Of a DNA stretch of 64,000 nt, positions 51,420 to 62,444 are shown piece after piece. Positions within the stretch are counted from its first letter, which is position 1. Each line of letters starts with the position of its first letter. The stretch is from Paragordius varius (Eukaryota; Nematomorpha): positions 14,074,001-14,138,000 of the forward strand of contig OZ176051.1 in assembly GCA_964247055.1 (NCBI GenBank). The letters are read 5' to 3'. A program made the translations under genes and the position numbers. Below the pieces are notes generated by a model. That model did no database searches. It saw only the letters and a list, made by a program, of their open reading frames with translations, and was not told the DNA's origin.

Positions 51420-52930
51420 ACAAAGTGTGCAAAAAAATTTTAACAAAAAATTTGTTTTCATGAGAAAGCTTATGACCAGCGAATTCATTTGCCGCAAAAA
51501 TTGTTATTTGTTGACAACTTAGTTTAAAATATTCAGAGAAAATCGAAATCGGGCAAAAAGCGGAAATTAAGGATAATTAAGGATATTTTTAAAAAATAAT
51601 GATAAAAGTTGAGACACTATGGTTTATTATCATTTAATATATTTTCAATATATATATTGCCTAAAATCATATAGTTAGGGTTTCTATAAAATTTCAGCTC
51701 AAAAGAAGGCGATTTTCTTTTAACACACTTAAGTATTTTTATCAAACTATATTATAATATTTTTGTAAATTATTTGCGTGCTAAACTTACTATTAAAATT
51801 TAAAAGCCATATTTTAGTTAAAATAACTTATAAATCAATATAAAAATAAAAAATATTGTTTTTTATTTTTACATTTTTGTCATCTGGTTTATGAGTGTTT
51901 AAAGAGTTTAAACTGTTTTATGAATCTTACTGAGTGGGAGTTATAAAGTATATAATTTATGCAAGATGGGGTCTAAAAGTATTGGAAAATCAACCAAACC
52001 GTATATATCCCAGTAAAAATATTAACTTGTGTTAAAAGAAACCTGTTACAGGAATTTATACGGATTGCTGGTTGATATTCCACTACTTTAAAATTCTATT
52101 ATGCTTAAATTATATATTTTATAACTCCCACTCCTGTAAGATTTTAAAATAAAACAGCATGATGACAAAAAATGCAAAACTAAAAAACAATATTTTTGGT
52201 TTTATTTTGATATATAAGTATTTTATACTGAATAAAATATGATTGTTAGGATTTTAATAGTGAGTGTAGCAAATAATTAAAAAAAAATATTTTAATATAG
52301 TTTCATTAAATTTTTTTAAGTGTGTTAAAAGAAAAACGCTATCTTCTGAGCTGAAATTTTATAAAAACCCTAACTATTTTTAGCCTATTTATATATTGAT
52401 AATATATCCTAAAATGATAATAAACAATATCTCAAATTTTATCATTTTTTTTGAATTATCCTTAATTTTCACTTTTTGCCCGGTTTCGATTTTCGTTCAA
52501 TATTCCAAAAACTAGGTTGCCAACTGTAAAAAGCGAAAAGAATTTATTTTAGCATAGAGAATTATTATATATTTCGTGTATAAAATATATTGCATAATAT
52601 ATAGTTTTAGAGCAAGGTTGCTTTTTTGCATCAATATTTAGATGAAAGCATTCACCACCAAGTTATATATTTGCATAAGGTTAAATATTACAGTATTTAG
52701 GAAGCATTCAAAACCAAGATAATATACATTTTTAGCGTAACAAGGACAATGTATTATGCACAAAGGTAAAAGAGAAGGATAATATTATATTTTCATGTCA
52801 ACTAATATAAGGTCAATTGAGTTAAGTTAACAAAAACAATTAAGTTATCAAACATAACACCAACAAATAAAATTTTTTGCGGCAAATGAATACGCTGGTC
52901 ATAAGCTATCTCATGATAAAAGCACACAGT
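51420..52930. mobile_element. Palindromic MITE, family P, copy C (interrupted)
   Basis: Ends GTGTGCAAAAAAATTTT and ...AGCACACAGT, with the same inner sequence as copies A and B (TCGAAATCGGGCAAAAAG and AATCAACCAAACCGTAT). Close to its right end it is split by a 335-bp insert at 52525-52859. Removing the insert leaves the ordinary length of about 1.17 kb. Confidence 0.8.
52525..52859. mobile_element. Probable solo LTR inserted in MITE copy C
   Basis: The insert opens TGTAAAAAGC and closes CATAACA, so it has TG...CA ends. A 5-bp direct repeat, CCAAC, flanks it at 52520-52524 and 52860-52864. The uninterrupted MITE copies define both edges. These features fit a single LTR left after recombination. 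The family is unknown. It is younger than the MITE. Confidence 0.65.
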
Positions 52931-53962
52931 ATATATGTATATATACAAGGGGCCTAAAAAATTCCCGGGCCCCTGTAAATATTTTTTCAGCGGGCTAACG
53001 TATATTACTGATATTTTGTGCTCTTGTTAAGTATCACATCATATAAAATGGCGAGATATTTGTTTTATGATAATGGCACTGAATTCTTAAATAATATTGT
53101 GCTGTAGGCCCCGCAATATGTACCGCTAATGTAACTTGATGATAAAATTTTATTATATTTCAACATCTGTGGTGACCCTCGTACGGTCCGTGGGCCGCTG
53201 TTTTAAAGTGTACCTTCTGTTAATGGATTCGTTTAAATTCAGGGATTGTATATTTAGACAAGATGCTTAAATTATTTGATGTAAAAAAAAGCCTTATTTG
53301 ATATATTTATCCTATTTTCTCTTTTAAACTATGTAACTCTAATATAGACTTTATAGTTTTTTCCCAGTTCCTATTTTTAAGTAAGCGTAGGTACTTTATA
53401 AATTTAAAAAATCTACCCAAATAATTCTGTCAAGGTTATCTTAGTGCTATAGGAAAATATTTAAAAAATTGTTAACATGGTAAATCCCAATTTAATCGGA
53501 AATAAAAAAAATGTTATCATATCATAATTTTTTAAAAAAATAATATATAAATATTAAATTATAATGAGATTTTTACTTTAAAAGGGAACTCGAAAAAATG
53601 TTATCATATAAACAAATTTTAATAATCACATAAATATTAAATTCTATTTTTAAAAATAAAAACATATCAAAACTAGTTATTTGAAAAATGGTTATAGAAC
53701 ACGGGTGATTCCTAAGAATTTGAAAATGGAATTGGGGGTTTCTGAAATTTGGAATTAACCCGGTTGGTTCCAAACTAACGGAGCTGGGTTTCACAAAAAT
53801 CATAAACCGGGTTACAGTTTGGTTCCGGTTTAAAGTCCTGATTAGTATGTTATAATCGCGCATACATATTTGTTGATGAAAAGATATAGCTATTATCATT
53901 TTACACTAGCAGTATACCGAAGGAAGTTAAATTAACGTTTTTTGAATATTTTTATCAATTAG
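52931..53962. other. Region upstream of copy 3
   Basis: It holds a GGGCCC-rich hAT-like scrap near 52945-52980 and another end-like sequence near 53170-53215. A GC-richer patch at 53690-53840 contains repeated GGTTCC/CCGGGTT words. The open minus-strand stretch at 53573-53899 runs over that patch and has no family resemblance. No leader exon for copy 3 was found. Confidence 0.35.
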
Positions 53963-56900
53963 CACTGCAATGTATACAGACATGCACAGTATATTGTGCC
54001 ACTTATGACATTTTCAATTGCAATTGTTCTTGCAGTTCAACTGATTATTGCCGTTCTCCCACATGTGCCCCAGGATTTGCATATGAAGTTGATTCCTCAG
54101 GGTGCTCTGCATGCTCAAGTATTTTTTACAAAATCGTTTACCAAAATAAGCTTATTTTGGCAATGATTTTCTAATTTTAACCCGCCAATACCATGTTAAC
54201 CATTATATTAAGTAATCATATTTTGGAAAATTTTGAGCGACAAATTAGATATTGAGTTAGTAGCCACTTATAAAATTAATATTTCTATTTCTTTAAAAAA
54301 AATATTTCTCATATTTGAATATATACGACTGCATACTAATAGTATTCTCAGAATTTATGTTTTAAGTAAAAACCATCTAATAAACTCTTAGATTTTAGTT
54401 GAATAACCGACTTAAGTGGATTAAATCACTCGTAAAATTCGGAAATTTTATTACTTTCTATCTTAAAACATAGGAAGAATATAGGGGAGTCATTTGGTCG
54501 GCTTATTCCCATAGCTCATTTAAATAAACAAATTAGTTGATAAAGGTATTTTTACACAGATATCAAACTTAGCATATGTTTATTATATGGGCTATATATG
54601 TTCAACAATTTTAGTTATTTGTATAAAATACAAAAATATTAAGAATCAAATGTTTCATCGTCGGATAAAAGTTCAAAAATTAGTAACCATATTTCGTTTT
54701 TAGTTATCATACCATGGTTTTTAGCTACCCAAGATTTTAATATACGTAACAAATTATTTATAGTTTAATAAAATATGTAAACAGTAAAATTGAAATAAAA
54801 ACAAATGTAAAATTTAAAATATATTCTTTTGAATAAACAACCATTTACAACTTTGATTTGATCTAAACCATATACAGCAATAAAGCACTGCAGACATAAT
54901 CTAAAATATAAAGATAATTAGAATTTGCAAACACAAAGTGAAGATTAAAGTTGAAATTGGTGAGTTACATATTTTTTGGTAATTAAATAGTTATATAAGA
55001 AAATTAAGGTATAGAAAATTATAATCTGCTGAAAAAATATTTTTCTTTTAATTTTCGCGTTTAGGGTGTATAATTCAATTTCTATTGCAACCCCAAAATG
55101 GGAGTTATATTAAAAATATTAGATTTGAAAAATATGTTTGTTAATTACAAAAATATTCTCTTTTCCGTTTTGTCTGTTTTTTTTATTTTATTGCAAACAC
55201 AGGTTCGACTGTTACTACACCGACTACGCCTTCTACGCCACCCTCGACTCCAACAACTCCGTCGACCCCATCGATTCCAACAACGTCAGTTGCGACATCA
55301 AGAGTATCCCCTACTACCTTTGTCATAACCACTAATCTCTTATCAACTAATTCTATATTAACTAGCGCTGCTGGCATTAATCCTTTGGAAACTATGGAAA
55401 CACGACCGCTGGTTACAATAACTACGCCAAAGGGTATGATATTATGAGTGAATTATTTAAGATATTACAATCATTTTACTTTTAGTGTATTGAACAAAAA
55501 TGTTTTTTTTGGTTATTCAGTTACAAGAGTCGTATCAAGGGTCCGTTTTACGAGGTTATTTAGTACCAGAGCTAGAACTAAAAGAAATACAAGAAAAAAC
55601 AGCAAAAGAACCACAATGCGGAGAACTCCTTTTATGAGATCAAGAACGCCCCAGCGTACCACTCGTAAAAGAACAGTAAAAAGAACCCGGCTTCCAAAAA
55701 GTAAATTACAATAATTTAGGGTCAAGCCGTTTATTACAGGTATTCAATATTAAAGTAAAAAATTAATTAATGCAGATGATTTTAAATACCAATAATAAGA
55801 TTGATTCTAAAAAAATTTATATCAATGATAGAAAATGACTAAGGACATAAATCCAGTAAAATATCACATAGTCAAATATACTTATTATGAGCAATTTACG
55901 ATGTGTCATTTTAACGAATTTTTTCGAGCAATAAAACCTTTCCGAAAGCTAGGATAATTCGGATTAGCGATTAAATACAAAGTTAATTAGTTCTGATCAA
56001 GCATTTCTATTTTATATATTTTGATGGATTATCGAAAACCCCTTTAAAACAGCTAACTTCTTTAATTCAGTCTTTTGGCTTTATTATTGGTATATGGAAC
56101 ATGACCCGCATTTTTTTTCGGATTAGGCGGTAATATTCAATTAATTAAATCCAATAGGTTTACTGTATATCATGCACAAAATGTTATTAACTACATATAT
56201 ATATATATATGTTCTGGTAAATAATGGAAAATGCTGGCTTTGTGATCTGTTTCCGGAAAACTGGTAGGCCATTCAAATAGAAATGTCGAAAAAAATATAA
56301 TCATTAATAAATGCCTCGACACTAGCTTCACCCTAATTTCATATTAGGCCCCCAGTTCGGGCCTATTTTCGATCCTAACATAGTCGGCTCGCTTTTTTAA
56401 TTTTGGCCCTCTTTTTACCCGCTTCCCCCTAAAATGTCATTTTTCAAAAAAACTAAGCCCACAAAAATAATATTTTGATTTTTCGCCCAATGTATGAGGC
56501 CGTAAAAATTCGATGAGGATTCCAGGTGTTCCCTGCTAAAAGGCAAAAATTTTAGTCGTGCGTTTCTTTTATATTGGGTGCTGGGTAAGGAGATACCCGC
56601 TAAAAACTGTTTTATCATATCAAATTAGTGTGAATTTGGGGCTAATTTTAGAAAACCTATCAGGACATATGAGTTTAATAGGTGGTTAAAATATTACCCG
56701 TTACAAGGCAAAAATTTAGGTCGTGCTGTTTTTAAAATTATTTAATTAGGCCGTTTACGCCGAGAAAAATGTGCCACCATAGAATGATTTTTCATTTTGG
56801 AGGCTTTTTTATAATAAACTACGGAGGGCTTTGGGAATCAATCATGATTCCAGGTATTATCCGGAAAAAGGCAAATATATTCAAGCGCTTTTTTGTAGTA

Positions 56901-59900
56901 AGCTTTGGGTAGGGAGCTACCCGCCTAAAACTGCACCACTACGAAATTGCGTTGTTTAGGAGTTAATTTAAACTTATCAGGCGATATAAGTTTAATAAGG
57001 GCATGAAATAATACCCGTAAAATGGCAAAAATTTAAGTCGAGCGGTTTTATATAAGCCGTTAATTAGGCATAAAAAAGCGGTATCATATTATTTAATTTT
57101 GAAGCCATTCTTCCAAAAACTATTAAGAACATATGAAATGAATGATGATTCCAGGTATTCCCCTATAGAGGCAAAGTTATCGCACTTCTTTTTCAAATTG
57201 GCCTAAGGGTAGGGGCCTACCCACCTACAACTGCGCCATCATATCGATGCATCGTGACTTTGAAGGCTAATTTTACAAAACCTATTAGGTCATATGAAAT
57301 CAATAAGGGCTTAATATATAACTCATTAAAAAGGCAAAAATTTAAGCGGTTTTATTAAATTACCCCTTAATTAAGCCCCTGCCCTCAAAAATGCGCCACC
57401 ACAGAAGGAGTTTTTGATTTTGACACAAATTTTTGATCCCACGATAGCATATGGAATCAATTGAGATTCGAGGTATTACTCAAATTAAGGCAAAATTTTT
57501 ATCAAGTTTTCTTATTCGCCCCTGGTTAGAGGGCTATCAACGTAAAACTACGTTACCATATCGATACAGCATGCCATTGGAGCCAAACATCAGAAAACCT
57601 ATGAGATTATGTGAGTATCTATATGGTAACGCAGTTTTATGCGGGTAGCCTTCTAACCAGGGGCTAAACAAAAAACGCTCGATTAAAATTGTCTTAATCC
57701 GGGTAATACCTGGAATCATGATTTATTCTATATGCTATGTGGGATTATCGAAAAATTGCCTTAAAACCAAAAAGTCTATGGTACTTTTTTTCAGGGCAAC
57801 GGCCTTCCCTAAGGGGTAATTAAATAAAACCGCTCACTTAAATTTTTTTAACTGATAAAGCCTTTATTGAACTCATATGGCCTGACAACTTTTTTAAAAT
57901 TTGCCTCCAAAGTCACGCTGTATTCATATAATGGAGCAGTTGTTTGAGGGCAGCCCCCTACTAAGAGACCGATATAAAAAAGACGTTCGATAAAAATTTT
58001 TGCCTTTATAAAGGAATACTTTCATTTATTCCTTATGTTCTTAATAGTTTTGGGAGAATGGCTTAAAACTAAATAATTCAATGATAGAGCATTTTTTAGG
58101 GCGTAAAGAACCTAATTAAGGGCTAATTTAAAAAACTGCTCAACTTAAATTGCCTTGGTAATATTTCAAGCCTTATTAAACTTATATGGCCTGATAGGTT
58201 TTCTGAAAATTAACTTCTAAACAACGCAATTTCGATATGGTGAAGTTTTAGGGGATGGCTCCATACCCAGTGGCTGATACAAAAAAGACGCTTGATTAAA
58301 ATTTTTGCCTTTTTACGGAGAATACATGGAATCATGATTGATTCCATATGCTCTAATTAGTTTTTGGAAAAATTGCCTCAAAACTAAAAAATCATTCTAT
58401 GGTGGCCCATTTTTTAGGGCATGAAGGGCTTATAACGGCTAATTTTATAAAACCGTACGGCCTAAATCTTGCCTTGTACGGGTAATATTTTAAGCACCTA
58501 TATATGGCCTGATATGCTTTCTAATATTTAGCCCTAAAGTCACGCCATTTTGATATGAAAAGACAGTTTTTCCCGGGTATATCCTTAACCGGTTTTTGCC
58601 TTTTAGCAGGGCTGGAATCCTCATTGTATTTTTACGGTCTAATACCTTGGGCAAAAAATAGATTCAAAAAATATTTTTTGTGGACTTAGTTTTTTTGAAA
58701 AAAATGGCCTTTTACGGGGGGGGGGGGGAGCGGGTAAAAAGTGGGCTTAAATTAAAAAAGCGACCCTATGTTCGGCTCATCGAAAAAAGTTAAATAATCA
58801 TACTTGAAGACGAATGGTCCAACACGTTTTCCGGAAAATTGTCTCAAAGACACGATTTTTGTGGACTTTTACACGGGGTGGGCCCGAACTGGGGGCCTAA
58901 TTCACAAAAAGGGGCGAAACTATTGTCGGGGCATTTATTAATGATTATCTTTTTTGGACATTTGAATTTGAAGTCTACCGGTTTCCGGAAACAGATCACA
59001 AAGCCAGCGTTTTTCGTTTATATATATATATATATATATGTTCTTTATATTATGTATTTTTTGCACATTATGCATGCTTACCTTTTAATTTATATAATAT
59101 CCTAATTTATTATCCCTATAGCTTATAAGGCTAGTTTTCGCCCTATGAGATCATATAAATTAATTAGCAGGGCAGATCGCGTATAAAGGCAAAGAAATTT
59201 GCCCCCCCCCCCCCCCCCCCCTACCTCCAATATATCCGAAGGGTTTCCTTGGGCTGCGTAGCAGGCCGAGATTTACGCTGGTAAATGTATAAAAATTCAC
59301 ACGGTGCTTGATTTATGCCTTACAAGTTGCCCCATATAACAGAATGGCAATTAGACGTATTTTGCTGAATTAATCTTTTGCCAAATGCTCCATTCCATAA
59401 AATATCACTTAATGTTATAACTATATATAAACTGTGTATAAATAATCTGTCGAAATATATAGGTCCTTGAACATTTAAATTTGGTCTTTATGCATTTTAT
59501 GGACCCTGAACACTTCAAGTCTTTGAACATAATTTGTCCTTGAACACTTCAAGTTGGTCCTTTGACTTTTTTGTTTGTATTTAACTTTTATCAATCAAAT
59601 GGTAAATCATTCATCTTTTTTATCGTTTTTAACCTATTTCCTAATATTTAACATATATTTTAAATCAAAATTAACCTTTAATCACTGAGAAACCGTATAT
59701 CTTTAAAAATTTCTTAAAATTATTTTGGATATTTATAAGATTAACACCTAATTAAAAAATATATAAGTTTTCCGGGTTATTATTTACAATTTTTCATTGA
59801 AAACGTTTAATAATTTTTTTAAATTGGAAAAAAAATAGTTTGGAATAAAAAAAGTGGTTTATGAATAAAACATTTTTAATTTTAAATGAATAAATACAAA

Positions 59901-61401
59901 AATTATTAATAAATTAAAATTCTAAGGACCAACTTAAAGTGTTCAAGGACCAACATAAAGGGCTCAAGGACCTTAGAATGTTCAAGTAACTTAGAGTGTT
60001 CTGGGACCAACTTGAAGTGTCTAACGACAAACTTGAATTGTTCAAGGACCAACTTGAAATGTTCAGGGCCCAACTTAAAATGTTTAAGGACCAGCGTGAA
60101 GTGTTCAGGGACACTCTTGAAGTGCAATTGGTATATTCTGATAGAAAAATGTATCAGGATTATCATATGCCTTTTATTTTAGCAAATAGTGTGATATAAG
60201 AAAGTTATCACTTTGGTTATAAGTGCTCCATATCAGAAAATTGAGAAAATTGAGCATATTTTTTGTAATAAATATTTTTTGGTGAAAGCTAACATTGCAA
60301 AAAATATCATAAAAATATATCATTAAATACCTATAAAAAGCAAAACAATATTTTTAAAATATTTTAAATTTTAGTGGGCTCGAAAGTCGCTTCGCTCTTC
60401 TAAAATGGACAATTTTTTTTATAAATAAACGCAAAAAGCCGTGATTGCGCAATAAAATTTTTAATTTTGATATCAAAAAGATATTTTTTAAGAAATGCAT
60501 GCTTTTTACAAATATTAAATTTTTGGCATTTTGTTGATGCGTACTTCATCCTATTTTAGGCATGATGGAAACGGTATAAAAACGCTTTTAGATAAATTAA
60601 AGCACTTTCTATTTAAATTGATGATGCTGATATTTCTATCACCTCAAAATAATTATATTGGTTCGTTTTCAAATTAATATTGAATAAATATTCTGTTTTT
60701 TTACAACAAATTAAGGCAAAGGAACATTGAAATTTTTTTGAAGCGTTAGAAATGCTCAGCAAAAGAATTTTTATATCTTAAATAAACGGTTTTAAACCGT
60801 TTTAACATAAATTAGGAGGTATTCAACAAAATTTTGTTAAAAATTAAATAAAAATATTATGTTTTTTATAAAATATTTTTAGCGTATCAAAGTTTATCAT
60901 CTATTTTAAATTTTTATCGCAATCCCGGCATTTTTGCGTTGGGCTAGCCCATTTTAGAACAAAAAAAATTGGGACTTTCAAAGCCTACATCTAAAAATTA
61001 ATTTTTTTGAAAATAGTTTGCTTTTTATATGTAGATTATTTAAAATTTAGTGATATTTTTTAGAATAAAGTCTCTGGCTTTCACCAAAAAAAATTTAATA
61101 AAAAAATGTGCGCAAATTTTGACATTTTCTGATATAGAGCATTTAACACTAAAGTGTAAATAACTTCACTATGATAATCTAATATATTTTCCTGTCAGAA
61201 TATATATATATATATATATTTCATCTTATTTTATATGTTCCCGATTTCGGACGCAGTGTATATCAAAAAGAAAAAAACCATTTTTTCGTTAAAATAAAAT
61301 CAAAATAAAATATATTTTTGGTAATGAACATTCTATAGATTACAAATTCGTTATATAAAATTTTAGGACGAACAACACGGCAAAGAAGGAGACAAACATG
61401 A
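53963..61401 (+). CDS. Cys-rich / mucin-like / Arg-rich protein, copy 3 (5' exon missing)
   Basis: Unrecognised family, same plan as copy 1. Coding exons at 53963-54118, 55203-55433, 55521-55700 and 61367-61401 are all open and join in phase 1. Exon A keeps the ten-cysteine spacing (CTQTCTVYC...CNCSC...CSAC). Exon B is Thr/Ser/Pro-rich (TTPTTPSTPPSTPTTPSTPS) and ends in TTPKG. Exon C is strongly basic (RTKRNTRKNSKRTTMRRTP). Exon D adds RRTTRQRRRQT and a stop. The last intron is about 5.7 kb and packed with foldback DNA. If it is not removed, translation ends at 55714 in KSKLQ, so both forms are possible. The visible part is about 198 residues. A secreted or surface glycoprotein with a polybasic tail is the simplest reading of the composition; function is unknown. 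Confidence 0.72.
55715..56210. other. Start of the long last intron of copy 3
   Basis: AGCCGTTTATTACA near 55728 matches a motif found by copies 1 (26622) and 2 (38927 and 39289), always as AATAAACGGCT or its complement. Otherwise I see no feature. Confidence 0.4.
56211..59290. mobile_element. Foldback family A, 3 kb palindrome with about 315-bp inverted tandem repeats
   Basis: Arms mirror each other around about 57585: TCCGGAAAACTGG near 56270 against GGTTTCCGGAAACAGATC near 58978, and CCTGGTTAGAGGGCTA near 57522 against its complement near 57650. Each arm holds about four diverged units. GATTCCAGGTATT words mark them at 56518, 56846, 57147 and 57464; their complements lie near 57711, 58021, 58328 and 58612. 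Beyond the right arm come an AT run, a C run and GCTGCGTAGCAGGCCGAGATTTACGCTGG, the outer end also seen at 40617. No protein is evident. Open stretches on both strands at the centre are mirror images of each other. Confidence 0.8.
59462..60125. repeat. 21-bp minisatellite arranged as an inverted repeat
   Basis: About ten units of AAGGACCAACTTGAAGTGTTC run at 59925-60125, and about five reverse-complement units at 59462-59562, with some 360 bp of AT-rich spacer. The period is seven codons, so long open frames arise on both strands (for example KDQLEMF units), but they are a by-product of the repeat. Confidence 0.82.
60190..61172. mobile_element. Foldback family B, full copy 2
   Basis: Ends GTGATATAAGAAAGTTATCAC and ...AATAACTTCACTATG mirror each other. 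Inside them lie AGTGCTCCATATCAGAAAAT and ATTTTCTGATATAGAGCATT. The arms repeat those of the copy at 50319. The centre is near 60.68 kb. It sits in the last intron of gene copy 3, ending about 200 bases before the terminal exon. Confidence 0.7.
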
Positions 61402-61949
61402 AATGATGGATAATAAGCGTTTCTATTGCCCCTAAATACACAATTATTTAATTTAATTATTACAAAATTCTGAGTCAGTTATGTAATTTTAATTTATCAT
61501 ATTCATTTTATTATATAATTGTCAAGTAAATAAATTTAAAATACATAAAGGTGTCCAAGAATTTAAGATTTTAGGAGCCCACAACCAAATATTTTGGATT
61601 AAAGAATTTTTAATATATTGTAATTTTTTAAATGATTCATATAGCTTTCACCCATAAAAAGTTATTGATATTAGGTGATAATTTTACGATTATGAGGAAC
61701 AATTAAAGCTAAATTGTAAATATTAATTTTATTTCGCCAAAAACAGTAAAGTTTAAATGAATGTGAGAAATATTATTAATTACGTTACTCTTATTAATCG
61801 ATTTTACTACAAAAAATTAGAATTTTATTTAATAATACGCTTGAAGCAATCTCAAAAGAAAATATGAAACTAATAAATTGTTACAAATGTTTTAATAAAA
61901 ATATATTTGGCATGCTAGGCTGTAGATTTTAATCTATTAGTGTTTTTAT
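61402..61949. other. Downstream region of copy 3
   Basis: The probable 3' UTR and flank of copy 3. No other feature was recognised. Confidence 0.35.
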
Positions 61950-62330
61950 AATATCTTAAAGCGTTTTTATACTGTATACATCATGCCTAAAAATAGTATT
62001 AAGTACGCTTTAATAATATTTTTCAAAAAAATTGAATTTCGAAAAAAAGGCATTAAATATTTTTATATAATTTACCATGAATCTAAGATTTTTATTGCGT
62101 CACCTTCATATTTTAGATTTATTGTAAGAGAACACTAGCCTAATTTAAATAAGCGAATTTTTTTGGAGCTTACATCGAAAATATAAAAAGTTAATCATAT
62201 TCTTTTGCTTTTTAAGAGTGTTTAATGATACATTTTTCTCATATTTTATGAAATGAATCATTTAGCCTAAAAATCTATTTAACAAGCATTTTACTATATT
62301 CTGATATGGAGAAGTTACTACAAAAATGAT
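61950..62330. mobile_element. Foldback family B, half copy
   Basis: Contains GCGTTTTTATACTGTATACATCATGCC and ends near TTCTGATATGGAGAAGTTACTAC, matching one arm of the family. Confidence 0.45.
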
Positions 62331-62398
62331 ATCTTTTCATTACACTCGTGTGGGCCGAAATCGAAAGCACTACAATAATCCTGATACATTTTCATATC

Positions 62399-62436
<38 letters not shown>

Positions 62437-62444
62437 GCTAAAAT

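Noticed and set aside
53573-53899. 108-codon minus-strand frame
   Set aside because: It spans repeated GGTTCC/CCGGGTT words and AT-rich flank, with no start context or family match.
57451-57719. Overlapping plus and minus open frames with the shared word PWLEGY
   Set aside because: They are the same sequence read from the two arms at the centre of a palindrome.
58715-59222. G and C runs as a possible G-quadruplex or telomeric tract
   Set aside because: They are plain homopolymer runs within foldback arms and may vary by assembly; no telomere repeat unit is present.
59906-60199. Coiled-coil protein made of heptads
   Set aside because: It arises from a 21-bp minisatellite that is open on both strands; no start, exon or family context.
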